From contig JACRIR010000001.1 in assembly GCA_016215705.1 (NCBI GenBank), positions 1 through 17,711 of the forward strand: a stretch of 17,711 nt of DNA, written 5' to 3'. Made by a program: the position numbers and the translations under genes. The notes under the pieces are model-generated. The model worked only from the letters and a program-made list of their open reading frames with translations, had not been told where the DNA came from and ran no database searches. Below, piece by piece: positions 1-7,047 of this stretch (positions within the stretch are counted from its first letter, which is position 1; each line of letters starts with the position of its first letter). The DNA is from Candidatus Poribacteria bacterium. GTDB taxonomy: Bacteria; Abyssobacteria; SURF-5.

Positions 1-3
1 ACG

Positions 4-117
4 TTCCCCCCTTTGCAAAGGGGGGAAGGGGGGATTTAAGACTCTTGTTTTCCAAGGATTTCTGCGACTTCCTAAATCCCCCTTTGTCCCCCTTTTTCAA
101 AGGGGGAGCATTGCAAC
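4..117. repeat. Imperfect inverted repeat (CCCCCTTTG-type)
   Basis: The left arm (about 6-38) reads CCCCCTTTGCAAAGGGGG and continues into AAGGGGGGATTTA. The right arm (about 73-117) begins TAAATCCCCCTTTG and ends CAAAGGGGG. The reverse complement of one arm matches the other with a few mismatches, and about 35 nt separate them. Each arm also has its own small CCCCCTTTG/CAAAGGGGG hairpin. No coding frame crosses it convincingly. It resembles non-autonomous dispersed repeats (MITE/REP-like) found between genes in environmental genomes, but no target duplication is evident and no second copy occurs in this window. Confidence 0.7.
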
Positions 118-224
118 ATTATTTAGGAGGCGCTCTACTAGGGGGAAGTGGTTAGGCCGTTTGTGTGATTTGTTTGAACGTGTTCAAGATGGGCAGTGTT
201 CAAAGGATAATAAGGAGTGCTGTA

Positions 225-3200
225 ATGGCGGCAGAGCAGCGAAATTTAGGCGAAATCCTGGTGGCTGAGGGTGTCTTGTCGCAGGAAGAACTTGAGGAAG
301 CGCTTGAAAAATCGCGGATACGCAATCTTTCTCTGGAAGAGACGCTCTTCAAGCTGGGCTATATCACGCGCGACAAGCTCGGGAATTTGCTGGCCCGGGC
401 CTACAATTGCGATTTCATCGATCTCCATTCACGCGCAGTCAGCGACGATGCCCTTCGTGCGCTCCCGGCGGAGAAAGCGTTGAAGCTGCATGCGCTGCCT
501 TACGCCCTCGAGGGTGAAACGCTTACGGTCGCAGTGGCTGCTCCCCTCGAAGGCCACTCTCTCACCGAAATTGTGGCGGACATCGAGCGAACCACGGGCA
601 AGAAGGTTCGCGCTTCTTTCTGCAATCCCGAGTTTCTGAAAGAACTGCTTCTCAGGCACTACAAGGGGATGGAGCCCGTGCCGGCCGACTCACCTGCACA
701 AGATGAATTCGCGTTTATCATCAAGTCGATAAAGTCGGAAGAACCGGGCGGACTGCGCGCGCAAATCGAGGAATTGAATGATATTGGCCAGACGGCTCTG
801 ATAGCGGCTCGCTCACATCCCTTCAGCCGGGCGGTGGCAAGCGCCATCGAGGAAGCAAGGGTCAAACTGGCGGATGCGAAGAAGTACGCCGAATCGGGAT
901 TCGACGAAGAAGCATTGGAGATGGCGCGCCGGGCTATCACGATGCTCAATGAGGCGTCGGACAAGGCCGACGGAGTCGAGAGGGATTGGGAGAAACTGGT
1001 GCAGCAAGTGAAGAGTCTTCGCGGCAGGATCAACGTGCTCGAGGAAGACGGCGCAGCCGAATACGCTCCCGCGGATTTCAAGCGGCTCGCCGAGATTCGC
1101 GATGAGCTTATGCGCTGCGTCACCGACCGCAACGTCGACAAGCTGCGCTTTCTCATGGAGCAGGCCGCTGTTATTGCCGAAAAAGTGGGACTGCAAGCGC
1201 CCGACAGAAACCGCGGCCGCGAGCAAGTCATCACCAGCCTTGCGAAGGTCAGAGAGGTCATTGCCCGGGCCCGAAAGGCGGGAGCGAAGGACCATGCGCA
1301 AGACGTCATAAAACAGGCATATGAGTTTCTCGACAAGGCCGAGACACACGCGCGTCATGCGCAGTGGGATGAAGTCCGCGAGTGTCTGACGTCCGCCGAA
1401 TCGAAAGCGCTCGAGGCGGAGCGTATCGCTCTTGCCGCAGAGGAAGAGAAGAAGCGGTTGACCGTCAGGCTGCGCGAAGCCGTGCGGATCGCAATCGCTG
1501 AAATGGAAGCGGCGATGGCGCGTCGTTATGCGCGAGAGGTGATAGACGACCTTATGCGGGTCAGAGACGCAATAAATGAGGCGAAGGCATGTTTTGACAC
1601 TTGCGAGTTCGAGAAAGGAATAGGGTTGGCCGAGACCGCCGCCGCCACCATCAAGAATGAAATCATCATACGGGCCGAGGAGGCGGAACACGCATGGAGC
1701 GAGTTGTTTCAGCGGGCGGACGCTGTCTCCGCCCGGATAAGGTCGGTAGATATGTCGATTGCACTGAGGGTGGCCGCCGATAAGGTCGAGACTCTCTTTC
1801 AGAGTGAACGCGGCATGATCGCTGCGCTGTGCGAGGGGAATCGTGAAAAGCTGGCTGATTCCGTTTCGGTGTGTGAAAACATGGTTGCGGAAATCCTCGG
1901 CATTGTTGTCACAGCCCGCGACGGATTGCAGCAGGCCGAAGCCGCGATAGCAGCGGCAGGCGACTTGCTCATAGTGGCCAAATCCGGCGGCGTGGATGAA
2001 AGAGTTGCGCCGGCCTTCCGGGAGGCTGAGAACCTGATGAAGGACGCGCAGGACTTCCTCGCGAGGGGGGACATCGATACTGCGGTTGCGCGCGCCGGCG
2101 CTGCCCGCGCGAAACTCCAGTCGGAAGTTATCGAAAGCCAGGAATTCGAGCGGCAGCAATGGCTTGCTTTGGTGTCGCGCTCGACTGACCTTTTGCGGCG
2201 GGTCGACGAAGCGTTGTCCTCCGATGCAATGCGCTATTGTCCCGAACTTGTCCGTTCGCTCAGGCTGGGAACCTCGGAAATACTCGAGACAATGGTGGCC
2301 CGCAACCCGGAAAAATTGAGCGCATGCGTCGATTCCGCGGAGGGCAAGATGGCCGTTCTCGCTTCCGAAATCAATGCTGCCAAAGCAGAGCGCTACCGGG
2401 ATGTGAACCAACAACTGGCCGAGATAGAGAAGGCCGTTGAGACGGCAGTGCAGAGATGCTCCGGGAATTATTCACCCGATATGCTGGAGAGCGCATACCT
2501 GGACTTAAGCCGATTGAAACAGCAAATCGCGGGCGGACCGGACTCGCTCGATGCGATTGTTGAAGGGAATCTTGCGCGTGATCTGGCGGTGGCCCGGACA
2601 AAGGTGTGGCAGGTCGAGTTCCTGAGAGAACGATTCGAGGCTGAGCAGCGTGAAAACCTCAACCATCTCCGCGAGAAAATGGAGTCAGCCCGTGAAGCAG
2701 TCGATGCCTGTGTTCGGCTCGATTTTGTGGGAGATGATTCGCCTTCCGTGGCGGCTGCGCGCTCGCTGCTCGAGCAGGCCGAGAATCTGCTCATAGAGGG
2801 GGACATCGACCGGAGTTTTGAGATCGTCAGGCAGTGCCATGCCGCTGCCGAGAAGATTTCTCTCGAAGCGGGGGAGAGGGAGCGCCGATGGAATTCGTTG
2901 GTTCGCTCGAGCGCTTCGGAAGACTCGGCGCATGTGCGAATCCTTGCTGATTCCGTGGCTGCGAAGATCGCCGGTGAGGAATGCAAAGCGCTTTCAGAAA
3001 TGGTCTCACGCACCGGCTCGATAATAGACAGCAGGAACCTCGATGCCCTTGCGAAACACGCCGAACAACTCGAGCGGCTGGCGCAGGCCGTGGCCGACAA
3101 AGGAAAAACCCGGAGGGAGGAGTCCCTCCGCCGGATTGAAGAGAGGACGCGCGAGGTAAATGAAGAAATTCGGCTGGCCCTGACGCTGAAGGCCGAAGTC

Positions 3201-3494
3201 GCGTGTCCGGACGTTATGAACGCGGCGCAGGCATACCTCGGAATAGCCCGGTCATACGCATCCACGGATGAGTTTGACCGCGCTGACGCGGCTCTCAGCG
3301 ATGCGCGGACAAAAGCGCGCGATGCCGGTACTCTTGCTCGGGCCGCAATGGAAAGATCGAGCATCCTTGCGCTCGATTACATGCGAATCGCCTCGGCGCA
3401 CGTCGCGCAGCAGCGTCCCGAGGCCGCCAAAGAAGCCCTTGAAAGGGGTATTGCGCTCGCCGAACTCGCCCGCATATCTTCACGCAAGGAATAA
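225..3494 (+). CDS. MshEN/T2SSE_N-like domain protein with long alpha-helical repeat region
   Basis: The start at 225 is chosen because AAGGAG at 212-217 sits 7 nt upstream; the frame stays open to 165, but that start lacks a ribosome site. The product is 1089 residues. Residues about 1-146 (LGEILVAEGVLSQEELEEAL, later LFKLGYITRDKL) resemble the N-terminal domain of type II secretion/type IV pilus ATPases (GspE/PilB/MshE), which in some members binds cyclic di-GMP. No Walker A/B ATPase domain follows. From about residue 200 to the end the protein is almost wholly helical, rich in Ala, Glu and Arg. It has alternating units: helical hairpins ending in motifs such as LLIEGDIDRS or FLARGDIDTA, and units opening with a Trp (about residues 255, 491, 646, 889; for example ERDWEKL, ERRWNSL). 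No signal peptide or membrane segment is visible. It is probably a cytoplasmic scaffold or regulator; the function is not known. Confidence 0.85.
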   Translation: MAAEQRNLGEILVAEGVLSQEELEEALEKSRIRNLSLEETLFKLGYITRDKLGNLLARAYNCDFIDLHSRAVSDDALRALPAEKALKLHALPYALEGETLTVAVAAPLEGHSLTEIVADIERTTGKKVRASFCNPEFLKELLLRHYKGMEPVPADSPAQDEFAFIIKSIKSEEPGGLRAQIEELNDIGQTALIAARSHPFSRAVASAIEEARVKLADAKKYAESGFDEEALEMARRAITMLNEASDKADGVERDWEKLVQQVKSLRGRINVLEEDGAAEYAPADFKRLAEIRDELMRCVTDRNVDKLRFLMEQAAVIAEKVGLQAPDRNRGREQVITSLAKVREVIARARKAGAKDHAQDVIKQAYEFLDKAETHARHAQWDEVRECLTSAESKALEAERIALAAEEEKKRLTVRLREAVRIAIAEMEAAMARRYAREVIDDLMRVRDAINEAKACFDTCEFEKGIGLAETAAATIKNEIIIRAEEAEHAWSELFQRADAVSARIRSVDMSIALRVAADKVETLFQSERGMIAALCEGNREKLADSVSVCENMVAEILGIVVTARDGLQQAEAAIAAAGDLLIVAKSGGVDERVAPAFREAENLMKDAQDFLARGDIDTAVARAGAARAKLQSEVIESQEFERQQWLALVSRSTDLLRRVDEALSSDAMRYCPELVRSLRLGTSEILETMVARNPEKLSACVDSAEGKMAVLASEINAAKAERYRDVNQQLAEIEKAVETAVQRCSGNYSPDMLESAYLDLSRLKQQIAGGPDSLDAIVEGNLARDLAVARTKVWQVEFLRERFEAEQRENLNHLREKMESAREAVDACVRLDFVGDDSPSVAAARSLLEQAENLLIEGDIDRSFEIVRQCHAAAEKISLEAGERERRWNSLVRSSASEDSAHVRILADSVAAKIAGEECKALSEMVSRTGSIIDSRNLDALAKHAEQLERLAQAVADKGKTRREESLRRIEERTREVNEEIRLALTLKAEVACPDVMNAAQAYLGIARSYASTDEFDRADAALSDARTKARDAGTLARAAMERSSILALDYMRIASAHVAQQRPEAAKEALERGIALAELARISSRKE

Positions 3495-3498
3495 GACA

Positions 3499-3900
3499 AT
3501 GAACCACGGAGGGCACGGAGCGCTTCAAGAATGCGATGAAAGGTTGGTGGATACCGTTATCACCGCAGCCATCAGAGTCCACCAGGAACTGGGTCCGGGT
3601 CTGATGGAATCTATCTATGAGTTAGCATTAATAGAAGAGTTGGCGGACGCTGGCGTTGAGGCCAAGAGACAAGTCGAGATTCCCGTACGATATCGTGGGA
3701 AGCCATTGGGAGTGGGTTTCCGGGCAGATATCGTTGTCGAGAATTCGCTGTTGATCGAAGTAAAGTCTGTAAGCGAGCTCACCGACGTTCATACGGCGCA
3801 GATCATGACTTATCTCAAGCTGCTTCGATTTAAGAGGGGTTTTCTCATCAACTTCAATAAGAAGCTTCTCAAGAACGGTCTAAAGCGCATTTCGATTTAA
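3499..3900 (+). CDS. GxxExxY family protein (PD-(D/E)XK nuclease-like)
   Basis: A 133-residue protein whose ATG lies 4 nt after the stop of the preceding gene. The motif GPGLMESIYELAL matches the GxxExxY family signature. Further on, FRADIVVENSLLIEVKSV (about residues 74-91) has the D...(I/E)xK arrangement of PD-(D/E)XK nuclease folds, and TAQIMTYLKLL is also typical. The family is widespread in environmental bacteria with no proven role. The first residues (MNHGGHG) are encoded by a CCACGGAG-type dispersed repeat, so the true start could be internal; no good ribosome site is seen, and translation may be coupled to the upstream stop. The same repeat in inverse orientation follows the stop codon. 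Confidence 0.88.
   Translation: MNHGGHGALQECDERLVDTVITAAIRVHQELGPGLMESIYELALIEELADAGVEAKRQVEIPVRYRGKPLGVGFRADIVVENSLLIEVKSVSELTDVHTAQIMTYLKLLRFKRGFLINFNKKLLKNGLKRISI
3502..3521 (+). repeat. CCACGGAG-type repeat, left copy flanking the GxxExxY gene
   Basis: The stretch reads AACCACGGAGGGCACGGAGC and lies inside the first codons of the GxxExxY gene. An inverted copy lies directly after that gene at 3901-3926. Related copies occur at 12176-12206 and, in part, at 9517-9532. Confidence 0.75.
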
Positions 3901-3930
3901 GCTCCGTGCTCTCCGTGCTCTCCGTGGTTT
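3901..3930 (-). repeat. CCACGGAG-type repeat, right inverted copy flanking the GxxExxY gene
   Basis: GCTCCGTGCTCTCCGTGCTC followed by TCCGTGG. On the minus strand this reads as three CACGGAG units, the inverse of the copy at 3502-3521. It begins at the first base after the TAA of the GxxExxY gene, and its end touches the stop codon of the convergent DUF169 gene. The paired arms could also form a hairpin between convergent genes. Confidence 0.75.
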
Positions 3931-4697
3931 TAAGAATCTTCTTCTTCTTCTCTCTCGAGTCGGCGCAAGACTTTCTTCCATGATTCCGTGACCAGGAAGC
4001 TCTCGTCCATGTCGCCAACCATTCGGGTGAACTTGTCCATAGGCGCCGCGAATGAAAGAGAATTCTCCTTTACAAATGGCCGGGCCGAGACGTCGAACAT
4101 GCCTATGACTGCCCTTGGGTTTTCTGTTTTTCGCTCGGCGAGCGGATAGCTGATTATGGAGCCGCAGCCGGAGCAGAACGGAGCAATGACTGCCTGTGGT
4201 TCGAGGCTTGCGAAATTGGCGAGCGTGAAAAGGCCCGAGATCACATCGGGCGGCGCAAAGAAGACCACCACCTGCGGGTCATCGTTTTCGTCGATTTGGT
4301 CCCACCGCTTGAACACGATGTATTTGCCCTCTGCCGGTGGAACGGGCGTACTCTTCACATATTGCTCGACAAGCTCAGGCGTCTTCTTGTAGCGCTCGCC
4401 TTCCAACTCTCCGGGAATTCCGCATGAGAGGAAATATTTGAAGTCGGGCCAATCGGCGGCGGGGAAACCCGAATATTTGCGCCCACCGAAACACCCGAAC
4501 GTCTCCTCCGTGAATGCCAGAGTCTGTCCCTTCCGCACAACTGCAAGCTGGCCGATCATACACACGTGCGCGTTCACCGGCCGAAGGCACTCCGCATATC
4601 GGTCGTCATCCGAACAATAGAAAACAAACGGCAAATCCGCGCCATTGAAATACTTTGTCCACTTTTCCAAAAAGGCTTTTCCAAGAGACTTATCCAT
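3930..4697 (-). CDS. DUF169 family protein
   Basis: 255 residues starting MDKSLGKAFLEKW. This ATG is preferred because AAAGGA lies 8 nt upstream; the frame remains open well beyond, but that stretch is repeat-derived and overlaps the divergent arsR. Hallmarks of DUF169 (COG2043) are TFGCFGGRKYSGF (about residues 66-78), a C-G-I-P stretch near 92-95 and the Cys cluster CSGCGSII (175-182), followed by SARPFVKENSLSF. The family is found in anaerobes and archaea and has no established activity. The conserved cysteines suggest metal or cofactor binding, but this is inference. The protein has no signal peptide and ends in an acidic run (EREEEEDS). It diverges from the arsR at 4963, suggesting shared control, though the visible operator lies nearer the regulator. 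Confidence 0.85.
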   Translation of the reverse strand: MDKSLGKAFLEKWTKYFNGADLPFVFYCSDDDRYAECLRPVNAHVCMIGQLAVVRKGQTLAFTEETFGCFGGRKYSGFPAADWPDFKYFLSCGIPGELEGERYKKTPELVEQYVKSTPVPPAEGKYIVFKRWDQIDENDDPQVVVFFAPPDVISGLFTLANFASLEPQAVIAPFCSGCGSIISYPLAERKTENPRAVIGMFDVSARPFVKENSLSFAAPMDKFTRMVGDMDESFLVTESWKKVLRRLEREEEEDS

Positions 4698-4737
4698 GAC
4701 AACTTTCCTTTCCATGCGAGCGCCGAAATGGCGCCTT

Positions 4738-4769
4738 CCGTCATCCTGAGCAATAGCGAAGAATCTCAT
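4738..4769. repeat. GTCATCCTGAG-type dispersed repeat
   Basis: CCGTCATCCTGAGCAATAGC followed by GAAGAATCTCAT resembles a short repeat scattered through many environmental bacterial genomes. It lies between the divergent DUF169 and arsR genes. It creates an artificial extension of the DUF169 frame (translated as RFFAIAQDDG), which argues against a start upstream of 4697. Confidence 0.6.
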
Positions 4770-4903
4770 TTTTTCCGAGGCTGTTTGCTCCTGCTCGGAG
4801 ATGCAACGCAGCGTGTTTCCTTGCGTTCCGCAATCATATCGGGTTTCCCTTGTCAAATCAAGATTCAATGGCCGGTGTACGATACAAAAGTTGAAGGGAG
4901 GAC

Positions 4904-4932
4904 TTGACAAGCGGCAAAATGTCGTATATAAT
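4904..4932 (+). promoter_or_regulatory. Consensus sigma-70 type promoter of arsR
   Basis: TTGACA at 4904-4909 and TATAAT at 4927-4932 are both perfect hexamers separated by 17 nt. The start of transcription would be near 4939, inside the palindrome at 4931-4950, which fits repression by an ArsR protein bound over the -10 element and start site. Confidence 0.9.
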
Positions 4933-4950
4933 TTAAGTAAATGCTTAAAT
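4931..4950. promoter_or_regulatory. ArsR operator: perfect 7-6-7 palindrome
   Basis: ATTTAAG-TAAATG-CTTAAAT: perfect 7-nt arms with a 6-nt spacer, overlapping the last two bases of the -10 box and ending directly before the GGAGG ribosome site. ArsR/SmtB regulators typically bind such AT-rich imperfect or perfect palindromes and are released by metal or thiol chemistry. It is probably autoregulatory. Confidence 0.85.
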
Positions 4951-4962
4951 GGAGGCGACAAC

Positions 4963-5379
4963 GTGGGCCGAAAAGAAGCTGAATTATTCAAAGTGCTCGG
5001 AGTCGAATCGCGCATCAAGATCATAGAGCTCTTGAGAGAAAAAGGCCCTATGGGCGTGAATAAACTGGCAAAGGCATTGGACATAACGCCCGCCGCTGTC
5101 TCGCAACATCTGAAGACGCTCAGGCTTGCCGGATTGGTAAGAAGCGAGCGAAAGGGATATTGGATTCCGTACGAGATAGATCACGATGCGCTTGAACGTT
5201 GTCAGAAAACCCTCTCTAAGGTTTGTACCTGCGGATGCCAGGGAAGCGGGCACATCCGTAAACCTGAGCTCGGAGGCCAGAGTGACAGCCTTGTGCTTCT
5301 GAGAAAATATGAACGCGAGCTCCAAAATGAACTCGAAGCAGTCCGCACTCGGATTCATAAACTAGAAGAGAAGGAGTGA
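4963..5379 (+). CDS. ArsR/SmtB-family transcriptional regulator with C-terminal CxCxC motif
   Basis: 138 residues from a GTG start, with GGAGG at 4951-4955, 7 nt upstream. The winged helix-turn-helix occupies about residues 8-75, with recognition-helix region ITPAAVSQHLKTLRLAGLV and wing RSERKGYWIPYEI. Beyond it lie C80 and a C88-T-C90-G-C92 cluster, then a charged helical tail (ELQNELEAVRTRIHKLEEKE) likely to be a coiled coil. The usual ArsR ELCVCDL metal motif in the third helix is absent, so any metal or redox sensing would use the C-terminal cysteines. It is likely autorepressed through 4931-4950. A second operator-like site lies just downstream, before a small CxCxC peptide gene, a probable target. 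Ligand unknown. Confidence 0.9.
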   Translation: MGRKEAELFKVLGVESRIKIIELLREKGPMGVNKLAKALDITPAAVSQHLKTLRLAGLVRSERKGYWIPYEIDHDALERCQKTLSKVCTCGCQGSGHIRKPELGGQSDSLVLLRKYERELQNELEAVRTRIHKLEEKE

Positions 5380-5395
5380 TTTTTTTTCCGCAAAT

Positions 5396-5415
5396 TATTT
5401 AGTATTTGCTTAACT
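5396..5415. promoter_or_regulatory. Second, degenerate ArsR operator-like site
   Basis: TATTTAG-TATTTG-CTTAACT lies in the gap between arsR and the mini-peptide gene. Its right half keeps the CTTAA core of the 4931-4950 palindrome, the spacer is again 6 nt, and the left half is weaker. It may let the same regulator control the peptide gene separately. The match is partial and could be chance in an AT-rich gap. Confidence 0.4.
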
Positions 5416-5794
5416 ACATAACAGTAACTAAGCTATGCGCACACATGAAGCCGGTCTGTGAGACCGGCGTCAAACCGAAAGGAGGTGATATAGATGGCCG
5501 AGAGGAAGGGTAAAGGCTGCGGATGTGGCTGTATGTCGTCCGCGAAACAGAGCGACAAAGCTCCGAAGCCTGAGAAGAAGCAATAGAAGCGTCGTTCGGG
5601 CTCAGGCCGTGACCCCGGCGGGAGAAGCGCGCTCTCCCGCTTCGGTCATCGGCGCCGGCAATCAATCCACGATGCGCCTGACCGGCAATCGGAAAACCCT
5701 CCTCGTTCATGGGCTCAAGGGCAACATGGAGTGGGTCACGGCTCGTTGTTGTCTTGCACAGTTCCTGAATGCGTTTAGTCCAGGTTGCGGTCAT
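5414..5794 (-). CDS. Doubtful small gene after nifS
   Basis: The ATG at 5794 lies 11 nt after the nifS stop and has GAGGAG 7 nt upstream, a good site that suggests a further gene in the unit. The frame (MTATWTKRIQELCKTTTSRD and onwards, 126 residues) matches no family I recognise. Its second half runs antisense through the mini-peptide, its ribosome site and the hairpin at 5450-5468, where it looks like an opposite-strand shadow. It may be a degraded remnant whose first 60-70 codons once belonged to a real gene. Confidence 0.2.
   Translation of the reverse strand: MTATWTKRIQELCKTTTSRDPLHVALEPMNEEGFPIAGQAHRGLIAGADDRSGRARFSRRGHGLSPNDASIASSQASELCRSVSRTTYSHIRSLYPSSRPSISPPFGLTPVSQTGFMCAHSLVTVM
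5450..5468 (+). promoter_or_regulatory. Strong hairpin ahead of the mini-peptide ribosome site
   Basis: GCCGGTCT-GTG-AGACCGGC forms a perfect 8-bp stem with a 3-nt loop, ending 10 nt before AAGGAGGTGAT. No T-run follows, so it is not a standard terminator. It could stabilise a processed transcript or tune translation of the peptide. Confidence 0.55.
5494..5586 (+). CDS. 30-residue Cys-motif peptide (CGCGC)
   Basis: The peptide is MAERKGKGCGCGCMSSAKQS followed by DKAPKPEKKQ. It was found by reading the gap after arsR. Evidence that it is translated is an exceptionally strong ribosome site (AAGGAGGTGAT at 5478-5488, 5 nt before the ATG). Three cysteines at positions 9, 11 and 13 make a C-x-C-x-C motif inside a basic, Lys-rich, otherwise hydrophilic peptide with no signal sequence or membrane segment. 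The regulator immediately upstream has the same C-x-C-x-C spacing (CTCGC). A metal-binding or metallothionein-like role, or a precursor for modification, is possible; I do not recognise the family. No maturase gene is adjacent. Confidence 0.7.
   Translation: MAERKGKGCGCGCMSSAKQSDKAPKPEKKQ
5618..5640. terminator. GC-rich hairpin between convergent genes
   Basis: GCGGGAGA-AGCGCGC-TCTCCCGC is an 8-bp perfect stem with a 7-nt loop, lying between the plus-strand mini-peptide and the minus-strand nifS unit. No T-run is present on either strand, so its function as a terminator is uncertain. Confidence 0.4.
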
Positions 5795-5805
5795 TCTCAT
5801 TCTCC

Positions 5806-6945
5806 TCATCTTTTGCTGCGCATCTCCGTGACCCTAACGGCGATCACCTCGGACGCACGAGAGATATCGTTTTCGGTAGTGTAACGCCCGATACTGAGTC
5901 TCACTGCGCCCAGGGCTAGTTCGCGCGGCACTCCCATTGCCGTAAGGACGTCTGATGGCTCTTTGCGATCGGCATGGCACGCGGAGCCGGTGGATGCAGC
6001 CAACTCCGGGAGGGACGCAAGCAGCATGGAACTGTCGATTTCCTCGAAACTGATATTCAGGGTGTTCGGAAGTCTCTCAGTCGGATGGCCGTTAAGTTTT
6101 ACGCGTCCGGGCTTGGATTCCAGCGCCGAAAGCAGCTTATTCCGAAGAGCAGTCAACCTCTGCAGGTTCGAGTCAAGCTCCTCTCCTGCAAGTTTTGCAG
6201 CCTTACCCAAGCCGGCAATTAACGCGACGTTCTCCGTTCCGGCTCTGAATCCTCGCTCTTGGCCGCCTCCATGGATAAGCGGCTCAAGCTTGGTCCCACG
6301 CCGGACGTGAAGCGCCCCGACTCCCTTGGGCGCATAGAACTTGTGCCCGGCCACTGTGAGCATGTCCACGCCCAGGTCATTCACATCCACTGGAATCTTT
6401 CCGGCCGACTGTGCCGCGTCAGTATGGAAACATATTCCCTTATCCCGGGCAATATTGCCAATCTCTCTTATGGGCTGAATCGATCCGGTCTCGTTGTTTG
6501 CATGCATCACGGAAATCAAGATGGTTCGTTCGGTTATAGCGTCGCGCACTTCGTCCGGGCTCACTCGGCCGAACTCGTCCACACTCAGATATGTGACCTC
6601 GAAACCCTTGCTTTCAAGAAATTTGCAAGCAAGTGTCACAGCCGGGTGCTCGACGGAGGACGTTATAATGTGATTTCCACGATTGACCAGCGCCCCTGCG
6701 ATTCCCTTAATGGCCAAATTGTCAGACTCGCTGCCGCAGCCGGTGAATACGATCTCATCCGGCCGGCAACCGAGCAGAGCGCTTAGTCGCTCACGCGCCA
6801 GCGTGACTGCCTGCCCGGGGTTCCGGCCATAGGCGTGCGCGCTGGACGGGTTGCCGAAGTCCTCCCTGAAACAAGGAAGCATTTCTTCAAGCACTTCTAC
6901 ACGGATGGGGGTGGTTGCGTTATAGTCCAGATAGATAACATTCAT
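5806..6945 (-). CDS. Cysteine desulfurase, NifS/IscS type
   Basis: 379 residues from the ATG with GGAGGAG 6 nt upstream. This class V PLP enzyme takes sulfur (or, in some homologues, selenium) from cysteine as a persulfide on an active-site Cys. Visible signatures are LDYNATTP at the N-terminus, SSVEHPA with H100 (stacks on PLP), D176 and Q179 in HTDAAQSAGK, the PLP lysine K202 in AGHKFYAPKG, and the catalytic Cys 323 in STGSACHADRKEPSDVL. All catalytic residues are present, so it should be active. No nifU/iscU scaffold is adjacent, so its acceptor is unclear; molybdenum cofactor or thiolation chemistry is plausible from the moaE upstream. A second in-frame ATG at 7023 also has a good ribosome site and would add 26 residues. 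Confidence 0.93.
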   Translation of the reverse strand: MNVIYLDYNATTPIRVEVLEEMLPCFREDFGNPSSAHAYGRNPGQAVTLARERLSALLGCRPDEIVFTGCGSESDNLAIKGIAGALVNRGNHIITSSVEHPAVTLACKFLESKGFEVTYLSVDEFGRVSPDEVRDAITERTILISVMHANNETGSIQPIREIGNIARDKGICFHTDAAQSAGKIPVDVNDLGVDMLTVAGHKFYAPKGVGALHVRRGTKLEPLIHGGGQERGFRAGTENVALIAGLGKAAKLAGEELDSNLQRLTALRNKLLSALESKPGRVKLNGHPTERLPNTLNISFEEIDSSMLLASLPELAASTGSACHADRKEPSDVLTAMGVPRELALGAVRLSIGRYTTENDISRASEVIAVRVTEMRSKR

Positions 6946-7047
6946 GGCGCACTCCTCCCGATTGACTGCTTCATATCGATCAGTGTTCTCGTCGAACATG
7001 TTGATGTCGCCAGGATTGCTCATGTCTGCTCCTTCGCACCGGTGGCA

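Noticed and set aside
1-120. CRISPR array or IS end
   Set aside because: Only two arms in inverse orientation, no regularly spaced direct repeats and no transposase nearby.
813-2414. Long open frame (533 codons) on the minus strand opposite the helical-repeat gene
   Set aside because: It is rich in His, Arg and Cys with no recognisable domain, and the plus strand has a clear domain, a ribosome site and coherent helical composition. It is a shadow of biased codon use.
4698-5084. Extension of the DUF169 frame across the divergent arsR promoter
   Set aside because: It runs through a dispersed repeat and the arsR promoter, operator and first codons; 4697 has its own ribosome site.
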